A stretch of 64,000 nucleotides of DNA from an uncultured Sutterella sp. (GTDB lineage: Bacteria > Pseudomonadota > Gammaproteobacteria > Burkholderiales > Burkholderiaceae_F), in assembly GCA_949287305.1 (NCBI GenBank), contig CASEFX010000007.1, positions 1-64,000 of the forward strand, in the 5' to 3' direction. The translations under genes and the position numbers were made by a program. Below the pieces are notes generated by a model. It saw only the letters and a list, made by a program, of their open reading frames with translations. It did not search any database and had not been told where the DNA came from. Shown here in pieces: positions 17,764 through 27,424 of the stretch (within the stretch, counting starts at the first letter, position 1; each line of letters opens with the position of its first letter).

Positions 17764-19890
17764 GTGCCAACCGCACAACCATCTTTTACCGGGCGCCCGC
17801 TCGCCCGGGCGCTTTCCTGCGTCCTTCTCTCTTTCTGCGGCGTCGCTTGCGCCGCTTCCTCCGCCGATTCCCTCCCCCTCTTTCCCGACGGAGACTTCCC
17901 GTCCGCGCCGATCTTGCGGGAAACTTTTCTTCCCGACGGCAGGCTTCAACTCGACAACGAAAGCCTTGTTTGGAAAGAAGGAACCATCTCAGATGAGCCT
18001 TCCGTAGAGATCTCCGGGGTGAACGAGCTTACCTTGTTGGGCGCTCAGAGAGACGATGCGTCAGGAGACACCGAGGTGTCCATTCATCGGATTTTCGGAG
18101 ACGAACAATCATCCCTCTCCGTGTCACTGAAGACGACGAGTCCGATAACCAACGGAGGCTCGCCTCCGACACAATTGCTGTTCGATCGGGACGCTTTCGA
18201 CGAATTTGGGGGAAACTTTGCCGTACACGCGGGCGAGCATACGGCCGTTGTGGTGTGGAATCTGAAGCAGGATGAGTTCCCTGACTTTGGAGATTGGAAT
18301 CGGGTAGGGAGCAGCGACTTCGCCCGTCCGACCCTCTGGATCGACGGTTCCTTTTACGTGAAGGACAAAGTTTACTTTAGGGTGGGAGAGACGGAGTCGG
18401 AGGCGAACATCGCCGTGGGCGGCGACGCGCGCCTCATTCTTTCCGGCACACTTTCCAGTCAGGAGTCGCATCTGCACGGTTCGGGAACCGTCTCCTTTGA
18501 TCCGGGCGCGCTCGTTCTTGTCGACGATGAAACCTTTGCGCAAACGCAGAAGGATTGGCACGTTCTCTTCGGCAAGGATCTGAAGTTGACAGGACTCGAA
18601 AACCTAACGGTCTTTCTTCCGGATCGACATCTCTCGGGCAACTTCACCGTTTCGGGGGGCGACGTGACCTTCGAGACTCATGAAACCCGACATACGGGAC
18701 CGCTCGGCGATTTCGCGGGGAAACTCGTCGACGCGATGGACGACCAGTGGATGCCCGCTGTTCTCCGAGATTTTCTCGAGGACGAGCTCTTTGCGACCGC
18801 CGCCTACGGCGCGGATCTCGGGCCCGCCGTGGAATACATGGCGACCGCGCATCTGCGAACGGGGCTGGAAGAAGACATGGTGAATGACGTTTCGGGTCTA
18901 GCGCCAACGCTTTGGCGAGTAGGAAAGGCCGCGAAGCCCGTTTTGCCGCTCTGGGTGAGCGAGGCCGACCGCAAGGCCTACGAAAAGGCTTGGGAAAAGG
19001 CGACGCCCGAAGAAAGGAAGAAACTGCGCAATCCCGCGGATCCTCTGGGCCTCTCTCTATGGGTGGAGGTTACGGACGGGACGTCCGAGTCGGAAACGTC
19101 CGCCCACAAGCGTCCGGCCGATCGGCGCGAAACCGACCGCACCGGTTTCCGGCTTGCAGGCGTCTGGTCTCGGGGTGACGACGCGTTCGGGGCGATGATG
19201 CGCTACGAAGACCGCACGACGACCGTGGGGACGCACTACGGCACCGAAGCCGATTCGACCGTGACGGGCGTTGCGCTCTGGTGGCAGCGCCCCGTCGGGC
19301 GAGGCGATGCGCTTCTCTTTGCGGATTGGTCCGAGGCGACCGAAGACCTGCATTATTCGCCATCTTCCGACGTCTATCTCTCGGCTCGGGACGTGAATCC
19401 GACGCTTTATTCGCTCGGAGGACTCTATTCGTTGCCCGTGGGGACGGACGACGCCTGGCGGGTCTTCGGGGCGGCGTCGCTTCACCGGATGTCCGACTAC
19501 TCCCACGAGTGGGAGGCTTCGGGCGACACGATCGTGCGCGAGAAGACCGACGCGAGAGTCTTCGCGAGTCTGGGAGTCGGCGTCCGTTGGGAGGGCGGCC
19601 TCTTTCCGAACGTGAAGTGGCTCGAAGGCTGGACGGGCTTTGCCGAGGTGAGCGTCTGGGGCTACGCGGGGGAACTTCGCCGCAAGGGGAAAATCGAAGC
19701 GCCCTGGGCCTCCGAAGAGCTCTCCGACTCGTGGCGGGGGAGCGAACTCGCCCGCGTGCGCGGGGAGGGAAGTTTCGGCGTGCGCGGCGCCTGGCGCAAC
19801 TACCGCTTTGCGGCCTCGGGACGCTTTGCGGGCGGGGCCGACGGATATGAAAGCCGAAGCTGGATGATCACGGTCGGCCGTCAGTACTGA
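17764..19890 (+). CDS. autotransporter with short passenger domain
   Basis: This 708-aa protein starts at GTG after a good AAAAGGAG site and has a signal peptide (hydrophobic ARALSCVLLSFCGVACA, cut near residue 31). The middle is rich in S, G, D and beta-type sequence without repeats, typical of passengers. From about residue 460 it becomes a C-terminal beta-barrel of alternating aromatic strands ending SWMITVGRQY, with the terminal aromatic residue expected of outer-membrane barrels. The barrel assignment is fairly secure; the passenger's function is unknown, with no protease triad or RGD seen. The passenger part is visibly less GC-rich than its neighbours, hinting at faster evolution or transfer. 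It sits between tatD and relA. Confidence 0.8.
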   Translation: MPTAQPSFTGRPLARALSCVLLSFCGVACAASSADSLPLFPDGDFPSAPILRETFLPDGRLQLDNESLVWKEGTISDEPSVEISGVNELTLLGAQRDDASGDTEVSIHRIFGDEQSSLSVSLKTTSPITNGGSPPTQLLFDRDAFDEFGGNFAVHAGEHTAVVVWNLKQDEFPDFGDWNRVGSSDFARPTLWIDGSFYVKDKVYFRVGETESEANIAVGGDARLILSGTLSSQESHLHGSGTVSFDPGALVLVDDETFAQTQKDWHVLFGKDLKLTGLENLTVFLPDRHLSGNFTVSGGDVTFETHETRHTGPLGDFAGKLVDAMDDQWMPAVLRDFLEDELFATAAYGADLGPAVEYMATAHLRTGLEEDMVNDVSGLAPTLWRVGKAAKPVLPLWVSEADRKAYEKAWEKATPEERKKLRNPADPLGLSLWVEVTDGTSESETSAHKRPADRRETDRTGFRLAGVWSRGDDAFGAMMRYEDRTTTVGTHYGTEADSTVTGVALWWQRPVGRGDALLFADWSEATEDLHYSPSSDVYLSARDVNPTLYSLGGLYSLPVGTDDAWRVFGAASLHRMSDYSHEWEASGDTIVREKTDARVFASLGVGVRWEGGLFPNVKWLEGWTGFAEVSVWGYAGELRRKGKIEAPWASEELSDSWRGSELARVRGEGSFGVRGAWRNYRFAASGRFAGGADGYESRSWMITVGRQY

Positions 19891-20048
19891 GACTCGGGAC
19901 TTTCCCGAGCGGGGCGGGACGGTTTCCTTCCCGCCCTACGCTTTGAAACAACCGCCGGAATTCGTCGCCGCTCTTCTCCTGAGAATCTTCTCTATACTTT
20001 TCGGACACGGTGAAGAAGAACGTATCGCCGAAAAGGAAGGAGGGAGCT

Positions 20049-22154
20049 GTGACGACCGAAGCAGCAGCGCCAACGATCGATGTGAATCTGGCCCGCACCC
20101 TGGCGGAGCCTCTCTATAAAAATGTAACGCTTTCCACGGGCGAAAACGCCCTGGCGCATGCCGACGGCATCGCTGAAATCCTGCGGGGTTTTCGCAACGA
20201 CCCCGAACTCGTGGCCGCGGCCTATCTCTTTTGCGTGCCCGCCATCGTGCAGAATTCGGGCGAATGGATTGAAAAGAGTTTCGGCGCGAACGTCAACCGT
20301 CTCGTGCAGGAACTCGGCCGCATCAACGATCTCTCGAACCGCACGCGCGGTGAAGACGCCGCCCGCACCGATCCGGAAACGGCGCGCCGCATGCTCCTGG
20401 CCATGTGCAAGGATCTGCGCGTCGTGCTTCTGAAGCTTGCGAGCCGTCTGCAGACGCTCCGTTGGTTCGCTTCGAGCAAGGGCGAGCAAAGCCGAGCCTA
20501 CGGCGAGGACACGCTCGCGCTCTATGCGCCCCTTGCCAACCGTCTCGGTATCTGGCAGATCAAGTGGGAGCTCGAAGACCTGTCGCTTCGCTTCACGCGT
20601 CCCGAGGAGTACCACGCCATCGCGCGCGAACTCGAAGGGAACCGCGCCGAGCGCATCGAACTCATCAACAAGGCGGTCGCCCGCATTCAGGAGCTTTTGC
20701 GCCAGAACCACATCACGGCGGACGTCTCGGGGCGTCCGAAGCACATCTATTCCATCTGGAAGAAGATGCAGCGAAAGCACCTGCGCTTCGATCAGCTCTT
20801 TGACATCCGCGCCGTGCGCATCATCGTCGGGACGGTCGAGGAGTGTTATACGGTGCTCTCGATCGTGCAGGAAGAGTTCCCGATCCTCTCGAAGGAATAC
20901 GACGACTACATCGCGAACCCGAAGCCGAACGGCTATCAGTCGCTCCATACCGTCGTGACGGACAAGGCGGGGCGCCCCATCGAAATTCAGATCCGCACGC
21001 GCGCGATGCACGAATTCGCCGAACTCGGCGTGGCCGCCCACTGGCGCTACAAGGAGGCGGGCAATTCGCTCGGCGCTTCGGCCGCGGACGAACAGCGCGT
21101 CGCGTGGCTCCGACAGCTTCTTGCGTGGCGAAGCGACATGACGAAGCCCGAAGGGGGCGAAGCGGTGCAGGACGACCACGTCTATTGCCTCACGCCCCAG
21201 GGCCGCGTCGTGGAACTGCCGCAGGGGGCGACCCCCGTCGACTTCGCCTATCTCGTCCATACCGAACTCGGTCACCGCATGAAGGGCGCCAAGGTCGACG
21301 GCGTCATGGTGGCTCTCAACTACAAGCTCCAGACGGGGCAGACCGTTGAAATCATCGCCGGGAAGGTCGGTCAGCCGAGCCGCGACTGGCTCAATCCGGA
21401 ACTCGGCTACGCGGCGAGCCCGCGCACGCGCAACAAGGTGCGCCAGTGGTTCAACGCGCAGCTCACCCAGCGCCAGATCGCCGAGGGGCGCGAGCGCATC
21501 GACAAGGAGCTCGCCCGTCTCGGCAAAACCGCCGTCAAGCTCGACGCGCTCGCCAAGCGTCTGGGCTTCGATTCGGTCGACAACCTCTGCCTCTCCTTTG
21601 CGAAGGACGAACTGTCGATCACGGCGCTGCAGCAGGCCGTGATGCCCGAAAAGGAGGCGCCCAAGGAGGAGGAACCGTCGCTCGTGAGCGCGGCGAAGCC
21701 CACGAAGGCCTCGGGACAGGTGCTCGTCGTGGGCGTCGACTCGCTTCTGACGCAGCTCGCGCGCTGCTGCCATCCGGTGCCGCCCGACGAAATCGTGGGC
21801 TACGTCACCCGCGGGCGCGGCGTCACGATTCACCGCGCGGACTGTCCGAACCTGAAGCAGCTCTCCGAAGAGGATCACGAACGCCTGATCGAAGTGAGCT
21901 GGGGCAAGGCCCGGGCCGATTCGGTCTATCCCGCGGAACTCCTCATCGTGGCGAACGAGCGTCTCGGACTTCTGAAGGACCTCTCGGAAATCTTCGTGCG
22001 CGAAAAGCACCGCGTCACGGGGCTCAGCACGCAGGTGATCAAGGGCGACACGCACATGCGCTTCAAGATTGAAACGCCTTCTACCGAAGGACTGAAGCGC
22101 GTTCTCTCGCTCATCCGCGAGGTGCCCGGCGTCCTTTGGGCCAAGCGCATTTGA
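20049..22154 (+). CDS. relA: GTP pyrophosphokinase RelA
   Basis: RelA makes (p)ppGpp on stalled ribosomes. The HD hydrolase domain is degenerate (the HD pair is missing; the region reads AYLFCVPAIV), and the synthetase domain carries EYDD, the acidic ExDD motif of RelA rather than the RxKD motif of SpoT. It continues with PNGYQSLHTVV, a TGS domain (about VYCLTPQGRVVELPQGATP), the zinc-finger-type CCHPVPPD...HRADCPN and a C-terminal ACT domain. I start it at GTG 20049 because GGAAGGAGGG sits at 20037-20044; a GTG 13 codons earlier has no ribosome site. Length is 701 aa. Confidence 0.93.
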   Translation: MTTEAAAPTIDVNLARTLAEPLYKNVTLSTGENALAHADGIAEILRGFRNDPELVAAAYLFCVPAIVQNSGEWIEKSFGANVNRLVQELGRINDLSNRTRGEDAARTDPETARRMLLAMCKDLRVVLLKLASRLQTLRWFASSKGEQSRAYGEDTLALYAPLANRLGIWQIKWELEDLSLRFTRPEEYHAIARELEGNRAERIELINKAVARIQELLRQNHITADVSGRPKHIYSIWKKMQRKHLRFDQLFDIRAVRIIVGTVEECYTVLSIVQEEFPILSKEYDDYIANPKPNGYQSLHTVVTDKAGRPIEIQIRTRAMHEFAELGVAAHWRYKEAGNSLGASAADEQRVAWLRQLLAWRSDMTKPEGGEAVQDDHVYCLTPQGRVVELPQGATPVDFAYLVHTELGHRMKGAKVDGVMVALNYKLQTGQTVEIIAGKVGQPSRDWLNPELGYAASPRTRNKVRQWFNAQLTQRQIAEGRERIDKELARLGKTAVKLDALAKRLGFDSVDNLCLSFAKDELSITALQQAVMPEKEAPKEEEPSLVSAAKPTKASGQVLVVGVDSLLTQLARCCHPVPPDEIVGYVTRGRGVTIHRADCPNLKQLSEEDHERLIEVSWGKARADSVYPAELLIVANERLGLLKDLSEIFVREKHRVTGLSTQVIKGDTHMRFKIETPSTEGLKRVLSLIREVPGVLWAKRI

Positions 22155-22196
22155 CGGGATGAGGGAAGGGGATTTGCAAATTTTTCTCGAGGACCC

Positions 22197-22225
22197 TTGC
22201 TTTTTTCTTCGAGATCGTGCATAAT
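22197..22225 (+). promoter_or_regulatory. promoter of the tRNA-Val cluster
   Basis: TTGCTT and CATAAT are spaced by 17 bp and lie just upstream of the first tRNA-Val gene. A second CATAAT precedes the third tRNA gene (near 22579), so internal starts are possible. Confidence 0.6.
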
Positions 22226-22241
22226 TTCACTTCTCTCTTTC

Positions 22242-22318
22242 AGGCACATAGCTCAGTTGGTTAGAGCATCACCTTGACATGGTGGGGGTCGTTGGTTCGA
22301 ATCCAATTGTGCCTACCA
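22242..22318 (+). tRNA. tRNA-Val (GAC), copy 1
   Basis: A 77-nt cloverleaf with anticodon GAC, acceptor AGGCACA/TGTGCCT and encoded CCA. It differs from the two following copies by a paired change in the last acceptor pair (A-T instead of G-C). Confidence 0.97.
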
Positions 22319-22412
22319 GAATTCTCGTCGGGAGGACCGCCTAGGGCGGTCCTTTCTTGTGAGAGCGGCGCGGTGCGGCGCCGGGGAATGCAAAGCACGT
22401 TCAAAGACGTTC

Positions 22413-22489
22413 AGGCACGTAGCTCAGTTGGTTAGAGCATCACCTTGACATGGTGGGGGTCGTTGGTTCGAATCCAATCGTGCCTACCA
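22413..22489 (+). tRNA. tRNA-Val (GAC), copy 2
   Basis: A 77-nt cloverleaf with anticodon GAC, acceptor AGGCACG/CGTGCCT and encoded CCA. Identical to copy 3. Confidence 0.97.
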
Positions 22490-22594
22490 ATCGCCTTTGA
22501 AGCCTGCCGGAAAAGGACCGGCATCGGAAAAACCCTAGGTTGCGCGATTTTTCGCCCCAAACGGTTTCGGGTTCCGACATAATCAAACCTTGAC

Positions 22595-22671
22595 AGGCAC
22601 GTAGCTCAGTTGGTTAGAGCATCACCTTGACATGGTGGGGGTCGTTGGTTCGAATCCAATCGTGCCTACCA
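22595..22671 (+). tRNA. tRNA-Val (GAC), copy 3
   Basis: A 77-nt cloverleaf identical to copy 2, with anticodon GAC and encoded CCA. It is followed by a terminator at 22791-22819. Confidence 0.97.
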
Positions 22672-22790
22672 GAATTCATACGGAACGGTTGACTATGTGC
22701 ATCGAAACGACGCTTCGCACAACAACACCCTCAACGGCAAGTTAAGGGCGTGGGCGGATCGTTGTCACAACAAAGTTGATCGGACAAAGA

Positions 22791-22819
22791 AGTGCGGCTC
22801 ATGCCGCACTTTTTTTTTA
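22791..22819 (+). terminator. terminator between tRNA-Val genes and thrS
   Basis: Stem AGTGCGGC/GCCGCACT with a TCAT loop and a long T-run ends 41 bp before the thrS ATG. It ends the tRNA transcript, or may act as an attenuator if thrS is read from upstream. Confidence 0.9.
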
Positions 22820-22859
22820 ACCGTACCCCTTCTCTCATTGCATTCACCGAGGAAAAATC

Positions 22860-24779
22860 ATGGTTTCGATTACTCTTCCCGACGGTTCGAAGCGTGAATT
22901 TGAAAATGCTCCGAGCGTACTGGACATCGCCAAGAACATCAGCGTGAGCCTTGCGAAGGCCGCTCTCGCGGGCCGCGTGGACGGTCGTCTCGTCGACCTC
23001 TCCCACGTGGTCGAGAAGGACGCCGAAGTCGCCATCGTGACCGGGCGCGATCCCGAAGGTCTCGAACTCATCCGCCACTCGACGGCGCACCTGATGGCTC
23101 AGGCCGTCAAGGAACTCTTCCCGTCGGCGCAGGTGACGATCGGGCCGGCCATTGAAAACGGCTTCTACTACGACTTCTCGTTCGAACGTCCCTTCACGCC
23201 CGAAGACCTGAAGAAGATCGAAGCCCGCATGGACGAAATCGTCAAGCGCGACCTTCCGGTCGAACGCGTCGAAATGGCGCGCGACGAAGCCGTGAAGTTC
23301 TTCCTCGACATGGGTGAAAAGTACAAGGCCGAACTCATTGAAGCCATCCCCGAAGGCGAAACGATTTCGCTCTATCGTCAGGGCGACTTCATCGACCTCT
23401 GCCGCGGTCCTCACGTGCCATCGACGGGCAAGCTCAAGGTCCACAAGCTCATGAAGGTGGCGGGCGCCTACTGGCGCGGCGACAGCAAGAACGAAATGCT
23501 GCAGCGCATCTACGGCACGGCCTGGGCCACGAAGGACGAACAGGCCGCCTACCTGCACATGCTCGAAGAAGCGGAAAAGCGCGACCATCGCCGCCTCGGC
23601 AAGGAACTCGACCTCTTCCACATCCAGGACGAAGCGCCGGGCATGATCTTCTGGCACGCCCGCGGCTGGGCCCTCTGGCAGGTCGTCGAACAGTACATGC
23701 GCCGCGTCTATCAGGACAACGGCTATCAGGAAGTGAAGGCGCCGCAGCTTCTCGACCGCTCGCTCTGGGAACGCTCCGGCCACTGGGCGAAGTATCGTGA
23801 AAACATGTTCACGACCGAATCGGAAAACCGCTACTACGCGCTCAAGCCGATGAACTGCCCGGGCCACATCCAGCTCTTCAACTCCTCGCTTCGCTCCTAC
23901 CGCGATCTGCCGCTTCGCTACGGCGAATTCGGTCAGTGCCACCGCAACGAACCCTCGGGGTCGCTCCACGGCATGATGCGCGTTCGCGCCTTCACGCAGG
24001 ACGACGGCCACATCTTCTGTACGGAAGATCAGATTCTGAAGGAATGCGAAGACTACACGCGTCTCGTTCAGAAGGTCTACAAGGACTTCGGCTTCACGGA
24101 AATCGCCTATAAGGTCGCGACCCGTCCGGAAATGCGCATCGGCGAGGACGCCGCCTGGGACAAGGCCGAAGCCGCCCTGATGAAGAGCCTTGACGACATC
24201 GGCGTCAAGTACGACATCCTCGAAGGCGAAGGCGCCTTCTACGGTCCGAAGATCGAATACCACCTGAAGGACTGCCTCGGCCGTTCCTGGCAGTGCGGCA
24301 CGATCCAGGTCGACTTCCAGATGCCGGGCCGCTTGGGCGCCGAATACGTCGCCGAGGACAACACGCGCAAGGTGCCGGTGATGCTGCACCGCGCCATGCT
24401 CGGTTCTCTCGAACGCTGGATCGGCATGCTCATTGAAGAGTATGCGGGCGCCTTCCCGGTTTGGCTCGCGCCGGTGCAGGTTGCGGTCGCTTCGATTACC
24501 GACGCGCAGTCGGATTATGTCAAAGAAGTCGCACAAAAACTCCACGAGGCCAACATTCGGGTTGAAACCGATTTGCGCAACGAAAAAATCAACTATAAAA
24601 TTCGCGAACTCAGTCTGCAAAAGATTCCGTACATCGCCGTCGTCGGCGACAAGGAAAAGCAGGCCGGTGCGGTGGCCGTCCGCGCTCGCGGCGGCAAGGA
24701 TCTCGGCGTGATGTCGCTGGACGACTTCATCGCCATGGTTCGTGCCGAAAACGACAGCCGTGCGCCCTTTGCGCACTGA
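22860..24779 (+). CDS. thrS: threonyl-tRNA synthetase
   Basis: ThrRS charges tRNA-Thr and edits mischarged Ser-tRNA. The 639-aa product has the N-terminal TGS domain, the editing domain with [11 protein letters not shown], and the class II catalytic core with the zinc cysteine in [10 protein letters not shown] and motif 3 near its end ([13 protein letters not shown]), then the anticodon-binding domain. Full length. In E. coli thrS represses its own translation through its leader; whether that holds here cannot be judged. Confidence 0.98.
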   Translation: MVSITLPDGSKREFENAPSVLDIAKNISVSLAKAALAGRVDGRLVDLSHVVEKDAEVAIVTGRDPEGLELIRHSTAHLMAQAVKELFPSAQVTIGPAIENGFYYDFSFERPFTPEDLKKIEARMDEIVKRDLPVERVEMARDEAVKFFLDMGEKYKAELIEAIPEGETISLYRQGDFIDLCRGPHVPSTGKLKVHKLMKVAGAYWRGDSKNEMLQRIYGTAWATKDEQAAYLHMLEEAEKRDHRRLGKELDLFHIQDEAPGMIFWHARGWALWQVVEQYMRRVYQDNGYQEVKAPQLLDRSLWERSGHWAKYRENMFTTESENRYYALKPMNCPGHIQLFNSSLRSYRDLPLRYGEFGQCHRNEPSGSLHGMMRVRAFTQDDGHIFCTEDQILKECEDYTRLVQKVYKDFGFTEIAYKVATRPEMRIGEDAAWDKAEAALMKSLDDIGVKYDILEGEGAFYGPKIEYHLKDCLGRSWQCGTIQVDFQMPGRLGAEYVAEDNTRKVPVMLHRAMLGSLERWIGMLIEEYAGAFPVWLAPVQVAVASITDAQSDYVKEVAQKLHEANIRVETDLRNEKINYKIRELSLQKIPYIAVVGDKEKQAGAVAVRARGGKDLGVMSLDDFIAMVRAENDSRAPFAH

Positions 24780-24818
24780 TCGGACGACCCGTCGAATCAC
24801 TTTTTCAGGAGTAGTGTC

Positions 24819-25340
24819 ATAGCTCAAGATCGCAAGCATCGGATCAATGGTGAGATCCGAGTTCATGAAGTCCGACTGACCGGCGTCGACGGCCAGCAGA
24901 TCGGTATTGTTCGTACGTCGGAAGCGTTGCGCATGGCCGAGGAAGCGGACGTGGATCTCGTCGAGATCGCGCCCAACGCCCAGCCGCCCGTCTGCCGCCT
25001 GATGGATTACGGCAAGTTCCGCTATCAGGAGCAGAAGAAGGCGCAGGAAGCCAAGGCCAAGCAGAAGACGATTCAGGTCAAGGAAGTGAAGTTCCGACCC
25101 GTTACGGACGAGAACGACTTCCAGACCAAGCTTCGCAGTCTCGTGCGCTTCCTGACGGACGGCGACAAGGCCAAGGTGACCCTGCGTTTCCGCGGCCGTG
25201 AGATGGCGCACCAGCACTTCGGCATGGAGCTGATGGACCGTGTTCGCAACGAACTCGCCGACATCGCCCAGGTCGAACATCAGCCCAAGCTTGAAGGCCG
25301 GCAGATGATCATGGTGCTCGCTCCGAAAAAGAAGAAGTGA
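24819..25340 (+). CDS. infC: translation initiation factor IF-3 with rare ATA start
   Basis: IF3 checks the start codon and keeps subunits apart. The family N-terminus ([19 protein letters not shown]) is encoded from 24822, preceded by ATA at 24819-24821 with AGGAG at 24807-24811. No ATG, GTG or TTG in frame covers it: the first is TTG 24927, which would delete 36 conserved residues. Non-canonical AUU-type starts are the known autoregulatory device of infC, since IF3 discriminates against them. The 173-aa product ends in a lysine-rich tail (LAPKKKK). It lies 39 bp after thrS. Confidence 0.92.
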   Translation: MAQDRKHRINGEIRVHEVRLTGVDGQQIGIVRTSEALRMAEEADVDLVEIAPNAQPPVCRLMDYGKFRYQEQKKAQEAKAKQKTIQVKEVKFRPVTDENDFQTKLRSLVRFLTDGDKAKVTLRFRGREMAHQHFGMELMDRVRNELADIAQVEHQPKLEGRQMIMVLAPKKKK

Positions 25341-25344
25341 TTTT

Positions 25345-25373
25345 CTGACATTTCTTTTTCTTTGCGGTACAAT
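25345..25373 (+). promoter_or_regulatory. promoter of rpmI-rplT
   Basis: CTGACA and TACAAT are spaced by exactly 17 bp, just after the infC stop. It gives rpmI-rplT a start independent of thrS-infC. Confidence 0.7.
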
Positions 25374-25389
25374 CCGCACTTCCCGATTT

Positions 25390-25414
25390 CATCCGAGCGG
25401 TTTCCGCTCGGATG
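25390..25414 (+). promoter_or_regulatory. leader hairpin upstream of rpmI
   Basis: A perfect 11-bp stem CATCCGAGCGG/CCGCTCGGATG with a TTT loop starts about 10 nt after the expected transcription start and is followed by a weak T-stretch (CGGTTTTC). It may be an attenuator or an L20-type control element; the E. coli L20 pseudoknot is not recognisable. Confidence 0.5.
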
Positions 25415-25511
25415 ATTCGGTTTTCATAACAAGTGGATCCAAGGCTCTGTCAAGCGTCTTCCGTTCCGGAAGGCCGCCCCGGATTCATCCAAAAATTGAG
25501 GTAACCGGCAA

Positions 25512-25709
25512 ATGCCGAAGATGAAGACCAAGCGCGCCGCCGCCAAGCGTTTCAAGCCGCGCGCCAGCGGCTCGATCAAGCGCGCCCACGCTACGAAGCG
25601 TCACATTCTCACCAAGCGTACGACCAAGAACAAGCGTCACCTCCGCGGCATGACGAACGTTCATGATTCGGATATCGCGTCCGTGCGTCGCATGTTGCCT
25701 TACGCCTGA
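25512..25709 (+). CDS. rpmI: 50S ribosomal protein L35
   Basis: A 65-aa very basic protein beginning [15 protein letters not shown] with the L35 signature [19 protein letters not shown]. It precedes rplT by 20 bp, as in most bacteria. Confidence 0.98.
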   Translation: MPKMKTKRAAAKRFKPRASGSIKRAHATKRHILTKRTTKNKRHLRGMTNVHDSDIASVRRMLPYA

Positions 25710-25729
25710 TTTGTGAGAGGAGATTAAAG

Positions 25730-26080
25730 ATGCCCCGAGTTAAGCGTGGTGTGACGGCTCGTGCCCGTCATAAGAAGATTTTTGCCCTTTCGAAGGGTTT
25801 CCGTCTGCGCCGCAACAACGTCTATCGTGTTGCCAAGCAGGCCGTCATGCGTGCCGGTCAGTACGCCTACCGTGACCGCCGCAACAAGAAGCGCGTGTTC
25901 CGCCGTCTCTGGATTGCCCGTATCAACGCCGGCACCCGTGCCAACGGCATGACGTACTCGCGTTTCATGAACGGTCTCAAGAAGGCTGGTATCGCCCTGG
26001 ACCGCAAGGTTCTCGCCGACATGGCCGTGTTCGACAAGGAAGGCTTCGCCGCCCTCGTCGCGCAGGTCAAGGCCGCCTGA
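25730..26080 (+). CDS. rplT: 50S ribosomal protein L20
   Basis: A 116-aa basic protein starting [16 protein letters not shown], with the L20 motif WIARINAG. L20 is needed early in 50S assembly and in E. coli represses rpmI-rplT translation. AGGAG precedes the ATG. A terminator follows at 26152-26187. Confidence 0.98.
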   Translation: MPRVKRGVTARARHKKIFALSKGFRLRRNNVYRVAKQAVMRAGQYAYRDRRNKKRVFRRLWIARINAGTRANGMTYSRFMNGLKKAGIALDRKVLADMAVFDKEGFAALVAQVKAA

Positions 26081-26151
26081 TCTTTGGATCGGTGAACGTA
26101 TCGCGGCGTCCTCTCCTTCGGGACGGACGCCCCGAACGGAACGCATAAAGA

Positions 26152-26187
26152 AGACTCGGTTGCTCGCGCGCCGAGTCTCTTTTTTTA
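26152..26187 (+). terminator. terminator after rplT
   Basis: Stem AGACTCGG/CCGAGTCT is followed by CTTTTTTT. Between it and pheS (26188-26378) are further hairpins, TCGGGCC/GGCCCGA near 26279 and GGCGCGC/GCGCGCC near 26338. I see no Phe-rich leader peptide like E. coli pheM. Confidence 0.88.
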
Positions 26188-26378
26188 TGTGCTCCGGGCG
26201 GTGAAGACGCCGAGACCGCCTTTCTAAGCATTGTCGCGAAGGGCGTTGCACCGCAAAAGGTAGTAAAGTAGCTTTTCTCGGGCCCTCGGCCCGACGGAAT
26301 TCAAACGTATCAGAACGGGCCTCACGAACCCGTGCCGGCGCGCTCCGCAGGGCGCGCCGCTTTCAGGATGACACCGCT

Positions 26379-27395
26379 ATGCAGGAACTTTCGGAACTTA
26401 TCGAATCCGCCCGCCTGGCTTTTGCTCAGGCCGAGCAGCCCGCCGCGCTCGAAGACGCCAAGGCGCGCTTTCTCGGCAAGACCGGAGCTTTGACCGCGCT
26501 CATGAAGGAGCTCGGAAAGCTGCCGCATGAAGAGCGTCGGGCCCGCGGTCAGGAAATCAACCGCGCCAAGGCCGAAATCGAAGCCCTCTTGAACGAACGC
26601 CGCACGGCCATGGCCGAGGCGGAACTCGCCGCCAAGCTCGCGAGCGAATCGATCGACGTGACGCTGCCGGGACGCTTCCGTTCCGAGGGCGGCATCCACC
26701 CGGTGATGCGCACCTGGATGCGCATCGAGGAAATCTTCCGTTCGATCGGGTTCGACGTGGCGGACGGTCCCGAAATCGAAAGCGACTGGTTCAGCTTCAC
26801 GGCCCTCAACAATCCTCCCAACCATCCGGCCCGCTCGATGCAGGACACCTTCTACGTGGACCGCGTTGACGAAGATGGGCGCCAGATGCCGCTTCGTCCG
26901 CACACCTCGCCCATGCAGGTGCGCTACGCCCGCACGCACACGCCCCCCATCAAGACGATCGCTCCGGGGCGCACCTTCCGCGTCGACTCCGACGCGACGC
27001 ACTCGCCCATGTTCCATCAGGTCGAAGGCCTCTGGATGGACACGAACGTGAGCTTCTCGGACCTGAAGGGCGTCTACAGCGACTTCCTGCGCCGCTTCTT
27101 TGAAACCGAAGACCTCGTCGTGCGCTTCCGTCCCTCCTACTTCCCCTTCACCGAACCTTCGGTCGAAGTGGACATGATGTTCACGAGCGGTCCGCGCAAG
27201 GGCAAGTGGTTGGAAATTTCCGGCGCCGGCGAAGTGCACCCGAACGTCGTGCGCAACTACGGTCTGGATCCGGAAAAGTACATCGGCTTTGCCTTCGGGT
27301 CGGGCCTCGAACGACTCACCATGCTTCGCTACGGCATTGATGACCTGCGCCTCTTCTTTGAAGGCGACCTGCGCTTCCTGCGTCAGTTCAACTAA
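26379..27395 (+). CDS. pheS: phenylalanyl-tRNA synthetase alpha subunit
   Basis: The catalytic subunit of the alpha2-beta2 PheRS. The 338-aa protein has the N-terminal coiled-coil arm that contacts tRNA and class II motif 2 in [13 protein letters not shown]...VEGLWMD, and ends with [20 protein letters not shown] (motif 3). pheT follows 29 bp later. Confidence 0.97.
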   Translation: MQELSELIESARLAFAQAEQPAALEDAKARFLGKTGALTALMKELGKLPHEERRARGQEINRAKAEIEALLNERRTAMAEAELAAKLASESIDVTLPGRFRSEGGIHPVMRTWMRIEEIFRSIGFDVADGPEIESDWFSFTALNNPPNHPARSMQDTFYVDRVDEDGRQMPLRPHTSPMQVRYARTHTPPIKTIAPGRTFRVDSDATHSPMFHQVEGLWMDTNVSFSDLKGVYSDFLRRFFETEDLVVRFRPSYFPFTEPSVEVDMMFTSGPRKGKWLEISGAGEVHPNVVRNYGLDPEKYIGFAFGSGLERLTMLRYGIDDLRLFFEGDLRFLRQFN

Positions 27396-27424
27396 CCGTA
27401 CCCCGACGAAAAAGGATTCAGAAG

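Noticed and set aside
20010..20048. Earlier GTG start for relA
   Set aside because: No ribosome site; the later GTG 20049 has a strong one.
22697..22897. Small 66-codon frame between tRNA-Val and thrS
   Set aside because: It runs through the terminator hairpin and into thrS out of frame; no ribosome site.
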